Below, in pieces: positions 39,962 through 48,140 of a stretch of 51,151 nucleotides of DNA. Source of the DNA: a virus; IMG/VR virus record IMGVR_UViG_3300027822_000017, positions 1 through 51,151 of that record. One strand, written 5' to 3'. Every line of letters starts with the position of its first letter. The first letter of the stretch is position 1. The notes beneath the pieces were generated by a model. It saw only the letters and a list, made by a program, of their open reading frames with translations. It made no database searches and had not been told where the DNA came from. A program made the translations under genes and the position numbers.

Positions 39962-42900
39962 CTAGGTATGTGAAATTGTAGCAACCATCTCAACTAAACC
40001 TTCTGGCTTAACAGTTTTGTAGCCAAATACCTGAAGGCCACGCATCAATTCACCAAAAGTATCAGGATTGGGTAGAGTCTCATTCTTCACAATCTGAGAG
40101 GCGAAAGCACAAGCACTAGGTACACCAGCGTAGACCATAGTCTCACCAGCAGCCAAGCCAGCAGCTACACCATTAGGCAGGTTGTTGGAAGTGTAGACAG
40201 TGAAACGGTCTATCATACCAATCTTGCCATTACGTACAACTGAAACACTATCACCAGTCTCATTTGCGAAACGTATCAAACTGTCTTTCAGGACAGCTGC
40301 ATAAGAAGCAGGGATGGCAACCCAACGGCCAGTTTCAGGAGCAGACTGCTCATCTAAAGTTTGTCCTAAACGTAGGATAGCTTCGACAGCATTAGCTTCT
40401 GTAACAGCTACAGGGGCAGCAGTAACTCCTAGGTTGATATTACCTGAAATTGCACCAGCTGTTGCACCATTATTAGCTGCATCAGAAGTACCTTGCATCA
40501 ACCCTAGTACAGCAGTATCAACAACTACCTTCAACTGCTCGGAAGCAGCGTCAGCGAAGATTGACATCAGGTTTAAATCTGCAATGACTAATATTAATAT
40601 TAATCATCGGACTATCACTTCCCCTTATCGGGGCTTACTTGTTTAGTCTCTGCAACTTGCTTGTGAAATTCTCGTATTTCAATTAGTTTTTCATATTTCT
40701 TTTCTAGGCACATATACTGTATTAGCTTTGGAATTAACTGAAGGGCTTTACTTTTATTACCCTTACCTAAAGGGAGTCTCCAAACAACCGTACCTCTATT
40801 GTTCGTATGTAAGCCACCTTTCCAGTCCGTTCTAATCTGTTCTAAGACTTTAACATCCATCTGATGTAATTCAATAACAAGAACAATCTCATTAATCTTA
40901 TACATCTTATGTTGCTTCTTAGACCAACGGTCTCTTCCAAATACAGCTCGGACATATCCATCTCCTGCAATTAATCCTGCAAGGTAAGCTGTACTAATAT
41001 GCTTTCTAAGTCGGGCCCTACCACAGGAACTTTCTCTGCTGACCTTTCTTAGAATGGAAAGAGCATCTTTGTTAATATCCTTCCAGTATTCATGTACGTC
41101 TATAAAATCTTGAAATATATGATGTTTGATATATAAGTGTTTTCCTATCCTATTAAACAGCATCTTACTATGTTTAGTAGAGAGTTCCCATATATATCTA
41201 TCAGTTCGGCTTTCATCTGTTTTCCTAAATCGGATAACACCTAAGTCATAGTAATCCCTCAAGGCTTTTAACATCTCACCTTTTGGGTCATTACTCTCTG
41301 ACTGGGAAATAGAACTAGACAGTACAACATAACTTCCACCACTAACTAAATCTCTATGCTGTAAATGGACATTACCATCTGCATCAAAAAGACCAGCAAG
41401 GAATTTGTTAAGTTGTTCACTGTGTTTACGAGATTGCTTTAGCTTACCGCTTAGCAATTTATACCCTAAATCATTGGTATTAAATTTCATATTAACCTTC
41501 TAATTGTGGTTATAGCATTGTTTCGGATTTTACTCCGTTATTTAAAGTAAGTTTTAAATCAGCCTAGTTCTTAATGAACTGTTAACTGATGAGCTTGTAC
41601 GTCATCTATTTGGAACTAGATGGATGACACATCTTGGACTATCACTTATCCTTTAGGACTTTAGATGTTTAGTCTCTGCGGCTCCCGTAATAACCATAAA
41701 TCGGTAAAGGGTTGCCTCGGATTTTACTCCGTTGTTTAATCTAATTTTACTGGAGCTTCTAGTGTAAACTCCATGCCTTAGCCTTGTCAATTGCCAGCTC
41801 AACCTTTGCAGAACCAGGATTGCTATATACTAATGGAGCACCAATAGTGTAATCGCTTACGCTAATTAGTGGCTCTGAACGAATGACGACATTGTCGCCA
41901 TAACTCTTAATCATACCTTCCATTACATGCAATATGCATGTGAAACGGACTATCGCTTATTCTTATTTCTACCAAAGTCGTAGTGTTTTCTACATAAACC
42001 TTTAGCATAAAGTGTGTCTCCACATATACTACATTTAGTAGGTTTCTGTATATCTTCTACTTCTTTAATCAAAGAACTCAATTCACTTAGTCTCTGCGGC
42101 TGAGCTTTTAGGTCGGATAGTATCTTTTTGATGTTCTTTCCATCGCGGAAATGTTTCATCTTAGAACAACCTAATACGAAATAAGTCTGGTCAGCTTTAA
42201 TAATAGAATGCTTTGCATAATATCCTAAAACCTTCTCAGCCTTACTAGCTGGTATGTTTATTCTCCATCTCTTTAGAGTATTATTTTTCATGGGATTTAT
42301 CTTACCACCAAAAAACTGTTGGAGTGTTTCAATACCTTCGCTATCAAAAGAGCTACAAGTAATCTGTAAAGTGATACTTGCATTAGTTCTATTTCCTTTC
42401 TCCCATACAGAGGCGACTAATGTTCCGTCAGCGTCTACGTACCCTGCCATCCAACCTCGTGTGGGATGTTTCGGTACGGGAAGAGATTTAATAGTACGCT
42501 GTTCTTTCATATACTCACGCATCTCAGTCTTATTTTCATAAGTCTGCCCATGCATCTCTAAAAGAACTTCAGCATATCTTCTTTTTAATACCAAGTATTG
42601 CTTAACACGCGATAACAACTTAACCGCATCCTTACCTGTAATAGTGAGATTAGTTGTATTATGACCTTTTCTGTAGTAGATGTAACCACCATACTGACTT
42701 TGGATTCTTAATAAAACTTCATCTCTTCTAGTAAGTTGTGTAAACTTAACTTGAATATTTGCTCTTCTTTTCTCAGGATTACTTCGGTCTCTCGTTGGAT
42801 ATTGCCACTGCAAAGTGATACATCCATCTCCGTCCAAGAATCCTGCTATATATTTGTCACCAAGTGTTTTCGCCATTGCGTGTTCCTTAGTTGTATTACT

Positions 42901-43186
42901 CTTGCCTCGGGTCAGTTTCCCTTCCCGTTATTCAGAATTGATTTATTAACGACTACAAAAATATAATATAGTCGGTTGAAGTAATTGCTGCCGATTCATA
43001 TAACGGATGCGTTATACCAGCGCTCGCTCTATCAATTACTTCGGATTATAGTTGACCGAGCTACTTAATCAACTTGCCCGCCCAAATTTCTGGGATGTAT
43101 CCAAAGCTACCATCACTCTGATAAGTGGCACCAGCATATGGAGTTTGACCGTCCCAAGACGGATTTGATTGTGTAATACCAGCCAT
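39962..43186 (-). CDS. Major capsid protein, four exons and three group I introns
   Basis: HK97-fold capsid protein with exons 43186-42968, 41920-41768, 41615-41585 and 40587-39962 (stop at 39962-39964). The joins give GACTAT|GAAGG (TDY|EG), TGGAGT|TTCCAA (AWS|FQ) and CATCAGT|TCATTG (HQ|FIADL), restoring one frame through SYGDNVVIR, IDDVQAHQ and SIFADAASEQ, typical T7-group capsid blocks. The start MAGITQSNPSWDG has AAGGAG 6 bases upstream. Total about 342 codons less any bypassed part, close to T7 gp10A (345). Exon 1 contains in-frame TAG (43061-43063) and TAA (43046-43048) after GKLIK, so either bypass, a further mini-intron or error must be invoked. AITSTDY after the gap is clearly capsid. 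Confidence 0.85.
40588..41584 (-). mobile_element. Group I intron 3 in the capsid gene
   Basis: 997 nt. The 5' splice site follows CATCAGU, and AUCAGU pairs with internal guide GCUGAU, giving a 6-bp P1 with the U.G wobble at the cut. The intron ends in G (AATATTAG) before TCATTG. The conserved AACGGAGTAAAATCCG segment follows P1. The P7 strands are GCAGAGACTAAAC and GATAGTCC, the latter near 40610-40617. It carries a LAGLIDADG gene in the P6-P8 region. Confidence 0.93.
40615..41490 (-). CDS. LAGLIDADG homing endonuclease of intron 3
   Basis: A 291-residue double-motif protein: FLAGLFDADGNVHL near residues 30-43 and YLAGLIAGDGYVRA near 165-180. The second acidic residue (D of GDG) is kept. 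It would cut the intronless capsid allele to spread the intron. Its last codons (VAETKQ...) are read from the P7/P8 bases of the ribozyme, and the stop TGA overlaps P7 3'. It lies wholly inside the intron and has its own start at 41490 after GAAGGTTAAT. Confidence 0.9.
   Translation of the reverse strand: MKFNTNDLGYKLLSGKLKQSRKHSEQLNKFLAGLFDADGNVHLQHRDLVSGGSYVVLSSSISQSESNDPKGEMLKALRDYYDLGVIRFRKTDESRTDRYIWELSTKHSKMLFNRIGKHLYIKHHIFQDFIDVHEYWKDINKDALSILRKVSRESSCGRARLRKHISTAYLAGLIAGDGYVRAVFGRDRWSKKQHKMYKINEIVLVIELHQMDVKVLEQIRTDWKGGLHTNNRGTVVWRLPLGKGNKSKALQLIPKLIQYMCLEKKYEKLIEIREFHKQVAETKQVSPDKGK
41585..41615 (-). other. 31-nt micro-exon of the capsid gene
   Basis: TTCCAAATAGATGACGTACA then AGCTCATCAGT encodes FQIDDVQAHQ plus one base of the next codon. 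Both edges are fixed by the intron rules (preceded by G, ends in U) and by the conserved capsid motif IDDVQAHQ. It is flanked by introns on both sides. Confidence 0.9.
41616..41767 (-). mobile_element. Group I intron 2, a 152-nt minimal intron
   Basis: The 5' site follows GGAGU; GGAGU pairs with GCUCC (U.G at the cut), and the intron ends CATCTAG. GAA just before the guide can pair with UUC at the start of the next exon (P10). P3 is TTAGAT/ATCTAA, P8 is TCC-TAAA-GGA, and P7 is GACTA/TAGTC in GCCGCAGAGACTAAACA and GTGATAGTCC. No open frame. The core bases are nearly the same as in introns 1 and 3, so they share an origin. Confidence 0.92.
41921..42967 (-). mobile_element. Group I intron 1 in the capsid gene
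   Basis: 1047 nt. GACUAU pairs with guide GUAGUC (6 bp, U.G at the cut). The intron ends in ATG's G before GAAGGT. The core has GCCGCAGAGACTAAGTG (42084-42100) and GATAGTCC (41947-41954) as the P7 strands. It contains the endonuclease gene 41950-42876. Confidence 0.93.
41950..42876 (-). CDS. LAGLIDADG homing endonuclease of intron 1, with zinc finger
   Basis: A 308-residue protein with two motifs: YIAGFLDGDGCITL (residues about 9-22) and WMAGYVDADGTLVA (about 135-148). The C-terminal CSICGDTLYAKGLCRKHY is a Cys3His-type zinc knuckle, often found on phage homing proteins. The stop codon TAG is part of the P7 3' strand GATAGTCC, so the gene runs through the whole catalytic core. It lies within intron 1 and is probably translated from unspliced RNA. 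Confidence 0.9.
   Translation of the reverse strand: MAKTLGDKYIAGFLDGDGCITLQWQYPTRDRSNPEKRRANIQVKFTQLTRRDEVLLRIQSQYGGYIYYRKGHNTTNLTITGKDAVKLLSRVKQYLVLKRRYAEVLLEMHGQTYENKTEMREYMKEQRTIKSLPVPKHPTRGWMAGYVDADGTLVASVWEKGNRTNASITLQITCSSFDSEGIETLQQFFGGKINPMKNNTLKRWRINIPASKAEKVLGYYAKHSIIKADQTYFVLGCSKMKHFRDGKNIKKILSDLKAQPQRLSELSSLIKEVEDIQKPTKCSICGDTLYAKGLCRKHYDFGRNKNKR
42978..43066 (-). other. Stop-containing hairpin element inside capsid exon 1
   Basis: After AAG TTG ATT come AAG TAG ... TAA. GAAGTAATTG (43042-43033) and CAATTACTTC (42987-42978) form a perfect 10-bp stem, and TATAACG-CATC-CGTTATA (43016-42999) is nested within it. Another stem, AGTTGA/TCAACT, surrounds the first stop. In-frame ATT codons occur at 43067-43069, 43034-43036 and 42983-42985. 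The frame is open again from GAT or TTA through GACTAT. Confidence 0.7.
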
Positions 43187-43194
43187 GTTAATTC

Positions 43195-43224
43195 TCCTTA
43201 TAAGAATATAATTTTGTATAAGGA
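43195..43224 (-). promoter_or_regulatory. Hairpin covering the capsid ribosome site
   Basis: On the minus strand TCCTTAT (43224-43218) can pair with ATAAGGA (43201-43195), which contains most of the AAGGAG ribosome site of the capsid gene (7-bp stem, 16-base loop). Could regulate initiation. Confidence 0.45.
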
Positions 43225-43240
43225 ACTATTGGTGGGATGG

Positions 43241-44146
43241 CTATCCCTTTCGTTGGCTATTATATAAGTCCTGCTCTAGCTCAGCAGCGCGTTGTGGGGA
43301 TATTTTCCCAACGGCCTTATCTTTATAGAACTGACTTATAGTAGCTGTGTCCCATACGATTCCAGTACCTTGTGGCATCTCTTTGCCTGACGAAGGTGTG
43401 GACGATGGAGTTTGTAATAGTTCCTGTTGGGTAAAACTAGGTTGCTGCTCTTCTTGAGCAGGCTTGTTATTACCGAATTCAACATAGAACTGGACAATAC
43501 GACTAATATCAGGTGGATTAGAATGCTTAGCTCTAATTAGTAAGTCCTTTCTAATGTTTCCAAATGTATCAGGTTCATTCATAAACGCAGCAAACTCTGG
43601 GTCATAATCAATCTCTCGGTAGTTAGGTACGGCTGCTGCTACAGCGTCCACTACCTGTTGATGAGCATTGGCTTGCAAAGCCTCTGATTCAACTTCTTGA
43701 GCATGATTGAGTTTAGTCTGCAAACTATCAACTTCACTTTGTAAACCACCTACTTTCCCTTCTACCATTTTATTGAAACCGTCTAACTCTTCCTGTGAGA
43801 AGAGGTTTAACATTTCATCTGGACTTGAAGGTGTCTTTGCTTGAGCTTCCTCTAGCTGTTTCTTCAGTGTTTCATTCTCACCTTTCATCAAATCGAATTG
43901 ACTTACTTGCTGTCGTAAGGTGTGAATAGTTTTATCGGTAGATGCCTTGAAACCTTTAAATCGGTTTTCCCAATTTTCCGATGGAGGCTGAGGTTCTACC
44001 TTAGGTGCTTCCACTTCAATTGGTTTGGCTTTATCAACTACTTGTACTTCTGTATTATCTGTTACTAAAGGCGCAGAAGGATTGGCTAGATTCTTGATGA
44101 GGTCATCAGCGTGTTGGCCAGCTTCATTTGCTTGTTGATTCTTCAT
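43241..44146 (-). CDS. Capsid assembly scaffold protein
   Basis: A 301-residue protein, rich in Gln, Glu and Ala with a predicted coiled coil (HTLRQQVSQFDLMKGENETL, residues about 75-115) and a disordered Pro-rich start. The C-terminus is basic and helical (AAELEQDLYNSQRKG), typical of scaffold-capsid contact. It lies between portal and capsid genes, the usual place for T7 gp9-like scaffolds. Confidence 0.75.
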   Translation of the reverse strand: MKNQQANEAGQHADDLIKNLANPSAPLVTDNTEVQVVDKAKPIEVEAPKVEPQPPSENWENRFKGFKASTDKTIHTLRQQVSQFDLMKGENETLKKQLEEAQAKTPSSPDEMLNLFSQEELDGFNKMVEGKVGGLQSEVDSLQTKLNHAQEVESEALQANAHQQVVDAVAAAVPNYREIDYDPEFAAFMNEPDTFGNIRKDLLIRAKHSNPPDISRIVQFYVEFGNNKPAQEEQQPSFTQQELLQTPSSTPSSGKEMPQGTGIVWDTATISQFYKDKAVGKISPQRAAELEQDLYNSQRKG

Positions 44147-44233
44147 AAATATATTTTCCTTAGAGAGTATCTTATAAGGGTCTGGTTGGATACCGTCATA
44201 TCCTCACAGGCTTATTGTGATTCTGATTCCAGA

Positions 44234-44440
44234 TTATTTCATACCTACATCTATTGCATTAAGTAATGCTTGTAAGTATTGGGTTGTACCCTGGGCCCTG
44301 CGCATGACTGTTTCATCTTTTGCAGAAACCAGAATTTTGATTTGAGCTGCTAAGTCTTCACTCAGCTGCTCTTTAAATACTAAGAAGTCAGATGAGAGTG
44401 CCAAGCGTCTTATAGCACTGGCAGTCCTATCATTCACCAT
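44234..44440 (-). CDS. Small helical protein after the portal
   Basis: A 68-residue helical protein (FLVFKEQLSEDLAAQIKILV). The ATG at 44440 has AAGGA upstream; a GTG at 44455 would overlap the portal gene. Similar small genes lie after the portal in many podoviruses, but the role is not recognised. Confidence 0.55.
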   Translation of the reverse strand: MVNDRTASAIRRLALSSDFLVFKEQLSEDLAAQIKILVSAKDETVMRRAQGTTQYLQALLNAIDVGMK

Positions 44441-44441
44441 A

Positions 44442-46778
44442 TTAAATTCCTTCACCGGTTTGAGCTTTCAAATTAATCTCTGATTGAAATCTCGTGTTAG
44501 CGTTCTTTTCCTTAATAGCTACTTGCTGTAATTTTGCCTGATTGTTCTCTTTATTCTGAACAACTGCAATCTCTGCATCAATTTTCTTACGTTCTAGTTC
44601 CATCTTAGCTATCTGAAGGTCAGTTTCCTGTTGCTGTTTAGCTAACTCCGATTCCAACTTCTGGTCTTCAATCCTTGTTTGAGAACGGAGCTTCTCAATC
44701 TCTAGTTTAAGCTCTTCTGGAGAAGGTGGAGGCTGTTGTGCTTGTTCTTGTTGCTGTGCAGCACGTTCCTCAAGTTCTTCTTCTGATGGTACTAATCCCG
44801 GTATATCATAGTTACGTCCAATTGAACGATATATAGCTGCTCTACCTGACTCACCAAGAAGTTGTGCGTCCAATGGATTAGCTGTTGCCTGGAGAAGTTC
44901 CACACTTCGTTGGTTCTCTACAGCCTTAGCCACGATACTCTTAGCTCCGATAGCAACGATACGCATATCGCCTTTATAGTAATTAGGAACATCTGGGTCC
45001 ATCATGTTTGTACGATACTGGTACTGCAATCTAGGTTCGATTACTCCTGTATCAATGTTTCGTACGGCTTGCTTAATTTGCTTACTAGCCGTTTCTAAAA
45101 GCATTGCTAGTCCACTTGCTGTCTGAGCTCCAGGCATTGTCCGTGTTGGGTCAGTAGCATAAGAAGTTCTAGGTATTCCAGTAACCTCCCCAGCACTATC
45201 AAAGTAGTATTGATAAACTGCCATCAACTCTTTAGCATTACTATCTGGTTGCCAGAAGTCAATAGGCTTAGCACTACCTCCCTGAGGGTCTGATACTACC
45301 TGCCATATCTTTAACGGTGTGAGAGCCTGTATAGACTCACCTTCAGGTATCCTATCAACATATGCTAAAATCTGTGGACCTGAAGCGATACCCATATTAT
45401 TACTTAGCGCACGTGCTGAGGCATTAACTAGTCTAGCATGAGGTTGTACTAGCATTGCTACACTCTTACCCCAGAAGCTTCCTGGGACTTTCCGATATGA
45501 TGCTGCATAGTAAGGTCGCTTACCTTCAACATCCATATTAGGTACTGCTTTAATAACATGGTTCCCAATTAATATTGCATCAATGTCTATCTCACGATAT
45601 CTATCAATAGGAGCTGGCATTCCGTGCTCATCTAAATCAGAAGTAATGTACCCTTGGCTCTGTAATACATCAACCGAATAACCCCAGTCTAACATCTTAT
45701 CCACTGAAACAGGTCCTAGAAATCTTAGTCCATATAAAGAACCGTCTTGTCCTGAGAAGTCCGTTGAATGATTCTCTGAGTACCGCCTTGTGCTGTCAAC
45801 ATTAGATTGCCAATCAGCAAAACCTCTACTATCAAGTTCCTGCAACACTTTAAAAATATTCTCATCACTATATCCTGGCTTACCGACACAGTTATATACC
45901 TCAGAGCGACTAAGTTTTAATCTTTCAATCATACTCCCATTATGCACAGAAGTTTGTTCAGGAGATGGATATACATCAAATGGACTTACCCTTGTATCCT
46001 TAGCTACTAGTTCCTCATTACGTTCCATAGTAATCTTACCATCGACCGTAGTCACTGACATACTAACCTGTGTCTCATATGTAGTCTTGATGAATGCTGT
46101 TGGGAATGTAACTAAATCTGTAATAAAGTCTTCTAGAGTAGGAAACCATCCACTCTGTTCAAGCTGGTCAGAAACCTTCTGTTCCATCCGTTCAGCTCTC
46201 TTAGCACTCTCTTTGTTGAATGCTTTCTTAGTCTTGGCTACTTCCATATCGGTAATGTCTTTAACTAAGTCTGGTGTTGCTACCTCACCATCTGGTCCGG
46301 TTGGTAATCCAGTTTCCTCATCCTTAGGAGCATTCTGGGAGATAGAGCTCTTAACCTTAGTCTCAATCTTTTCTCGTAAGTGAGCTGGTAAATCGGGAAC
46401 TGGTGTGCTCTTAAAAGAAAATGCCTTATCACCTGGTGGATTCAATACCGATAGTAACCAACTTGCTCCGGCATTACACTGCATACTTGTTAGTGGAATG
46501 TATATGTCAGAACCGCCTTGCCCACGTATAGCTTTAATGGTATTCGGGTCATACTCTCCATTGACTGCTTCCTGTAGTCGCATCATCTGTTGTTCTATAC
46601 GGACACGGTCATCTTTATTCTCAGACCAGACTTGTGAAATATGTGAGGCTAGTCTATCCATTTGAACAGCAGGTGATTCATCGTCTTCTTGGCTCTTCTG
46701 GTAATGTTCCCGTAGGGCATCACCGTGAGGCCGTGTAACCTCATTGTCATCTTTATTAGGTGTTAGTGTGATACCCAT
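44442..46778 (-). CDS. Portal (head-tail connector) protein
   Basis: A 778-residue protein. GGSDIYIPLTSMQCNAGASW, then a long core with YKGDMRIVAIGAKSIVAKAV and a C-terminal Gln/Glu-rich coiled coil (SEEELEERAAQQQEQAQQ, then LEIEKLRSQTRIEDQKLESE). The core recalls podovirus portals of about 700 residues. It forms the dodecamer through which DNA is packaged. It lies between TerL and the scaffold in the usual order. Confidence 0.8.
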   Translation of the reverse strand: MGITLTPNKDDNEVTRPHGDALREHYQKSQEDDESPAVQMDRLASHISQVWSENKDDRVRIEQQMMRLQEAVNGEYDPNTIKAIRGQGGSDIYIPLTSMQCNAGASWLLSVLNPPGDKAFSFKSTPVPDLPAHLREKIETKVKSSISQNAPKDEETGLPTGPDGEVATPDLVKDITDMEVAKTKKAFNKESAKRAERMEQKVSDQLEQSGWFPTLEDFITDLVTFPTAFIKTTYETQVSMSVTTVDGKITMERNEELVAKDTRVSPFDVYPSPEQTSVHNGSMIERLKLSRSEVYNCVGKPGYSDENIFKVLQELDSRGFADWQSNVDSTRRYSENHSTDFSGQDGSLYGLRFLGPVSVDKMLDWGYSVDVLQSQGYITSDLDEHGMPAPIDRYREIDIDAILIGNHVIKAVPNMDVEGKRPYYAASYRKVPGSFWGKSVAMLVQPHARLVNASARALSNNMGIASGPQILAYVDRIPEGESIQALTPLKIWQVVSDPQGGSAKPIDFWQPDSNAKELMAVYQYYFDSAGEVTGIPRTSYATDPTRTMPGAQTASGLAMLLETASKQIKQAVRNIDTGVIEPRLQYQYRTNMMDPDVPNYYKGDMRIVAIGAKSIVAKAVENQRSVELLQATANPLDAQLLGESGRAAIYRSIGRNYDIPGLVPSEEELEERAAQQQEQAQQPPPSPEELKLEIEKLRSQTRIEDQKLESELAKQQQETDLQIAKMELERKKIDAEIAVVQNKENNQAKLQQVAIKEKNANTRFQSEINLKAQTGEGI

Positions 46779-46787
46779 ATATTATTC

Positions 46788-47570
46788 CTATTTGTTGTCT
46801 CTATAAAATCCCATGAATTCAGATGAGATTGTTGTACTATTATCCGATACATCTTCAATCTGTACTTTGAAATCACATTTCTCTTGGAATACAAAGTATC
46901 CGCTATTCTCAAAGAGGTAAGGTGAAGACTCGGTAATCTCAACATCTCGTTGTGCTATAAAGGGAGCATCCGGTTTATCTTCTCTAACCCTAATTGTTAC
47001 ATTAGCTGAACCTGCTGCACCACTCAATCTACTCATAGTAATGTTTCCCTTCTTAACAAAGAGAGTTTTACCTGCTGGAACTGTATCTGCCATGATTACC
47101 GTAGTTGATTTCCCGGATGGCATAACAGCAAATATATTTGCAGTGGTAGTTGTGTGTCTTAGTGTTAATTCACCCTCATTATGTCCGGAGGAACCTACTG
47201 TAACTACCCTCATTCTAGAGCATCTAGAGTATAGTTCTGGTCCAATAGTAACTGGTGTAGTTCCATTAAGTGTTACGATTACATCATCTTGTAACTCTTT
47301 ACCACCATTCAGCAACTTAGTGATACGAACTGTTCTGGCACCAGTACCACCATCTGTGTCATTAGGCGAACTAGAGAATATCTCTAATGTCTCAGGTGCA
47401 CCTAAAGGGTGCCCTGTATACAGCCCACCACCATTCCATAAGTCTACTGGAGGATCACTAGTCCCAATATCAGATAACCTACCATACTTATCCGTAATAG
47501 TAATACCTTCCTGGTAACCTAGAACATGTGACAGTTCCATATCAGCGATGATAATTACTTCATCTGCCAT
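46788..47570 (-). CDS. Structural protein, beta-rich
   Basis: A 260-residue beta-rich protein without membrane segments. TVTLN-type strands and a repeated strand-turn design (DVIVTLNGTTPVTIGPELYS, RVVTVGSSGHNEGELTLRHT) fit a head decoration or fibre-like protein. It lies between DUF1353-like and portal genes. No family recognised. Confidence 0.5.
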   Translation of the reverse strand: MADEVIIIADMELSHVLGYQEGITITDKYGRLSDIGTSDPPVDLWNGGGLYTGHPLGAPETLEIFSSSPNDTDGGTGARTVRITKLLNGGKELQDDVIVTLNGTTPVTIGPELYSRCSRMRVVTVGSSGHNEGELTLRHTTTTANIFAVMPSGKSTTVIMADTVPAGKTLFVKKGNITMSRLSGAAGSANVTIRVREDKPDAPFIAQRDVEITESSPYLFENSGYFVFQEKCDFKVQIEDVSDNSTTISSEFMGFYRDNK

Positions 47571-47572
47571 GA

Positions 47573-47785
47573 CTAGTACTCCATATTATCGGTATAGTCA
47601 TTATCTTTAGGCATATGGTAGCTGTCAGTAGACTCTGCTTGTTTCTTAGTAGGTACATTGTCCTCAGACATAGGACCCTTGAATCTCACCCCTGAGCGTC
47701 TGTGTTGGCGTTCGTAGTCAGCCTTATCACAGTACCCCATACGTCTGTAATCTTCGTCTGTGTATTCCATAGTATACATCATCAT
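47573..47785 (-). CDS. Small hydrophilic protein
   Basis: A 70-residue protein, rich in Asp, Arg and Tyr (YTDEDYRRMGYCDKADYERQ). No family recognised. It is separated by only 1-2 bases from both neighbours, so it is part of the late operon. Confidence 0.5.
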   Translation of the reverse strand: MMMYTMEYTDEDYRRMGYCDKADYERQHRRSGVRFKGPMSEDNVPTKKQAESTDSYHMPKDNDYTDNMEY

Positions 47786-47786
47786 A

Positions 47787-48140
47787 TCATTTCACCTTGT
47801 TCTTCAATTTAAACATGCCGTTCTTTCTGGCTTCACCGCCACCAAAAGCGAATGTCATCCACTTCCAAGTAAAGGCACGAAACCATCTACCACATTCATC
47901 TTTAAGGATAGTACTTAGTACAGTAGAAGCTTGTATGTTGGTGCAAGGTGTACCGTCATCCCATATCCCTGTATCACACAGTTTATCATGAACCATCCAG
48001 CTCGTATTACATACATCAAAAGCACCAGTTGCTCCATCACTCTTGTATCCTTCTGGTACTGTTACGAACTTATCATACTCACTACTGTAGTACTCTATTC
48101 TATTTTGATTAGTATAGTATCCCTTCTTATGTCCAAACAT
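47787..48140 (-). CDS. DUF1353-like phage protein
   Basis: A 117-residue protein. VPEGYKSDGATGAFD, then WMVHDKLCDTG and the following DDGTPCTNIQASTVLSTIL match the DUF1353 pattern (VP-x-GY-x-SDGA ... HD-x-L). The role of this phage family is unknown; a peptidase-like or packaging function has been guessed. It lies immediately after TerL. Confidence 0.7.
   Translation of the reverse strand: MFGHKKGYYTNQNRIEYYSSEYDKFVTVPEGYKSDGATGAFDVCNTSWMVHDKLCDTGIWDDGTPCTNIQASTVLSTILKDECGRWFRAFTWKWMTFAFGGGEARKNGMFKLKNKVK

Noticed and set aside
41616-41767. Intron 2 region as a simple deletion or frameshift in the capsid gene
   Set aside because: The P1 U.G pair, the P3, P7 and P8 helices and the terminal G fit a group I intron far better.
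46763-46945. 60-residue minus-strand frame between portal and structural genes
   Set aside because: Overlaps the neighbouring gene in another frame and lacks a ribosome site.
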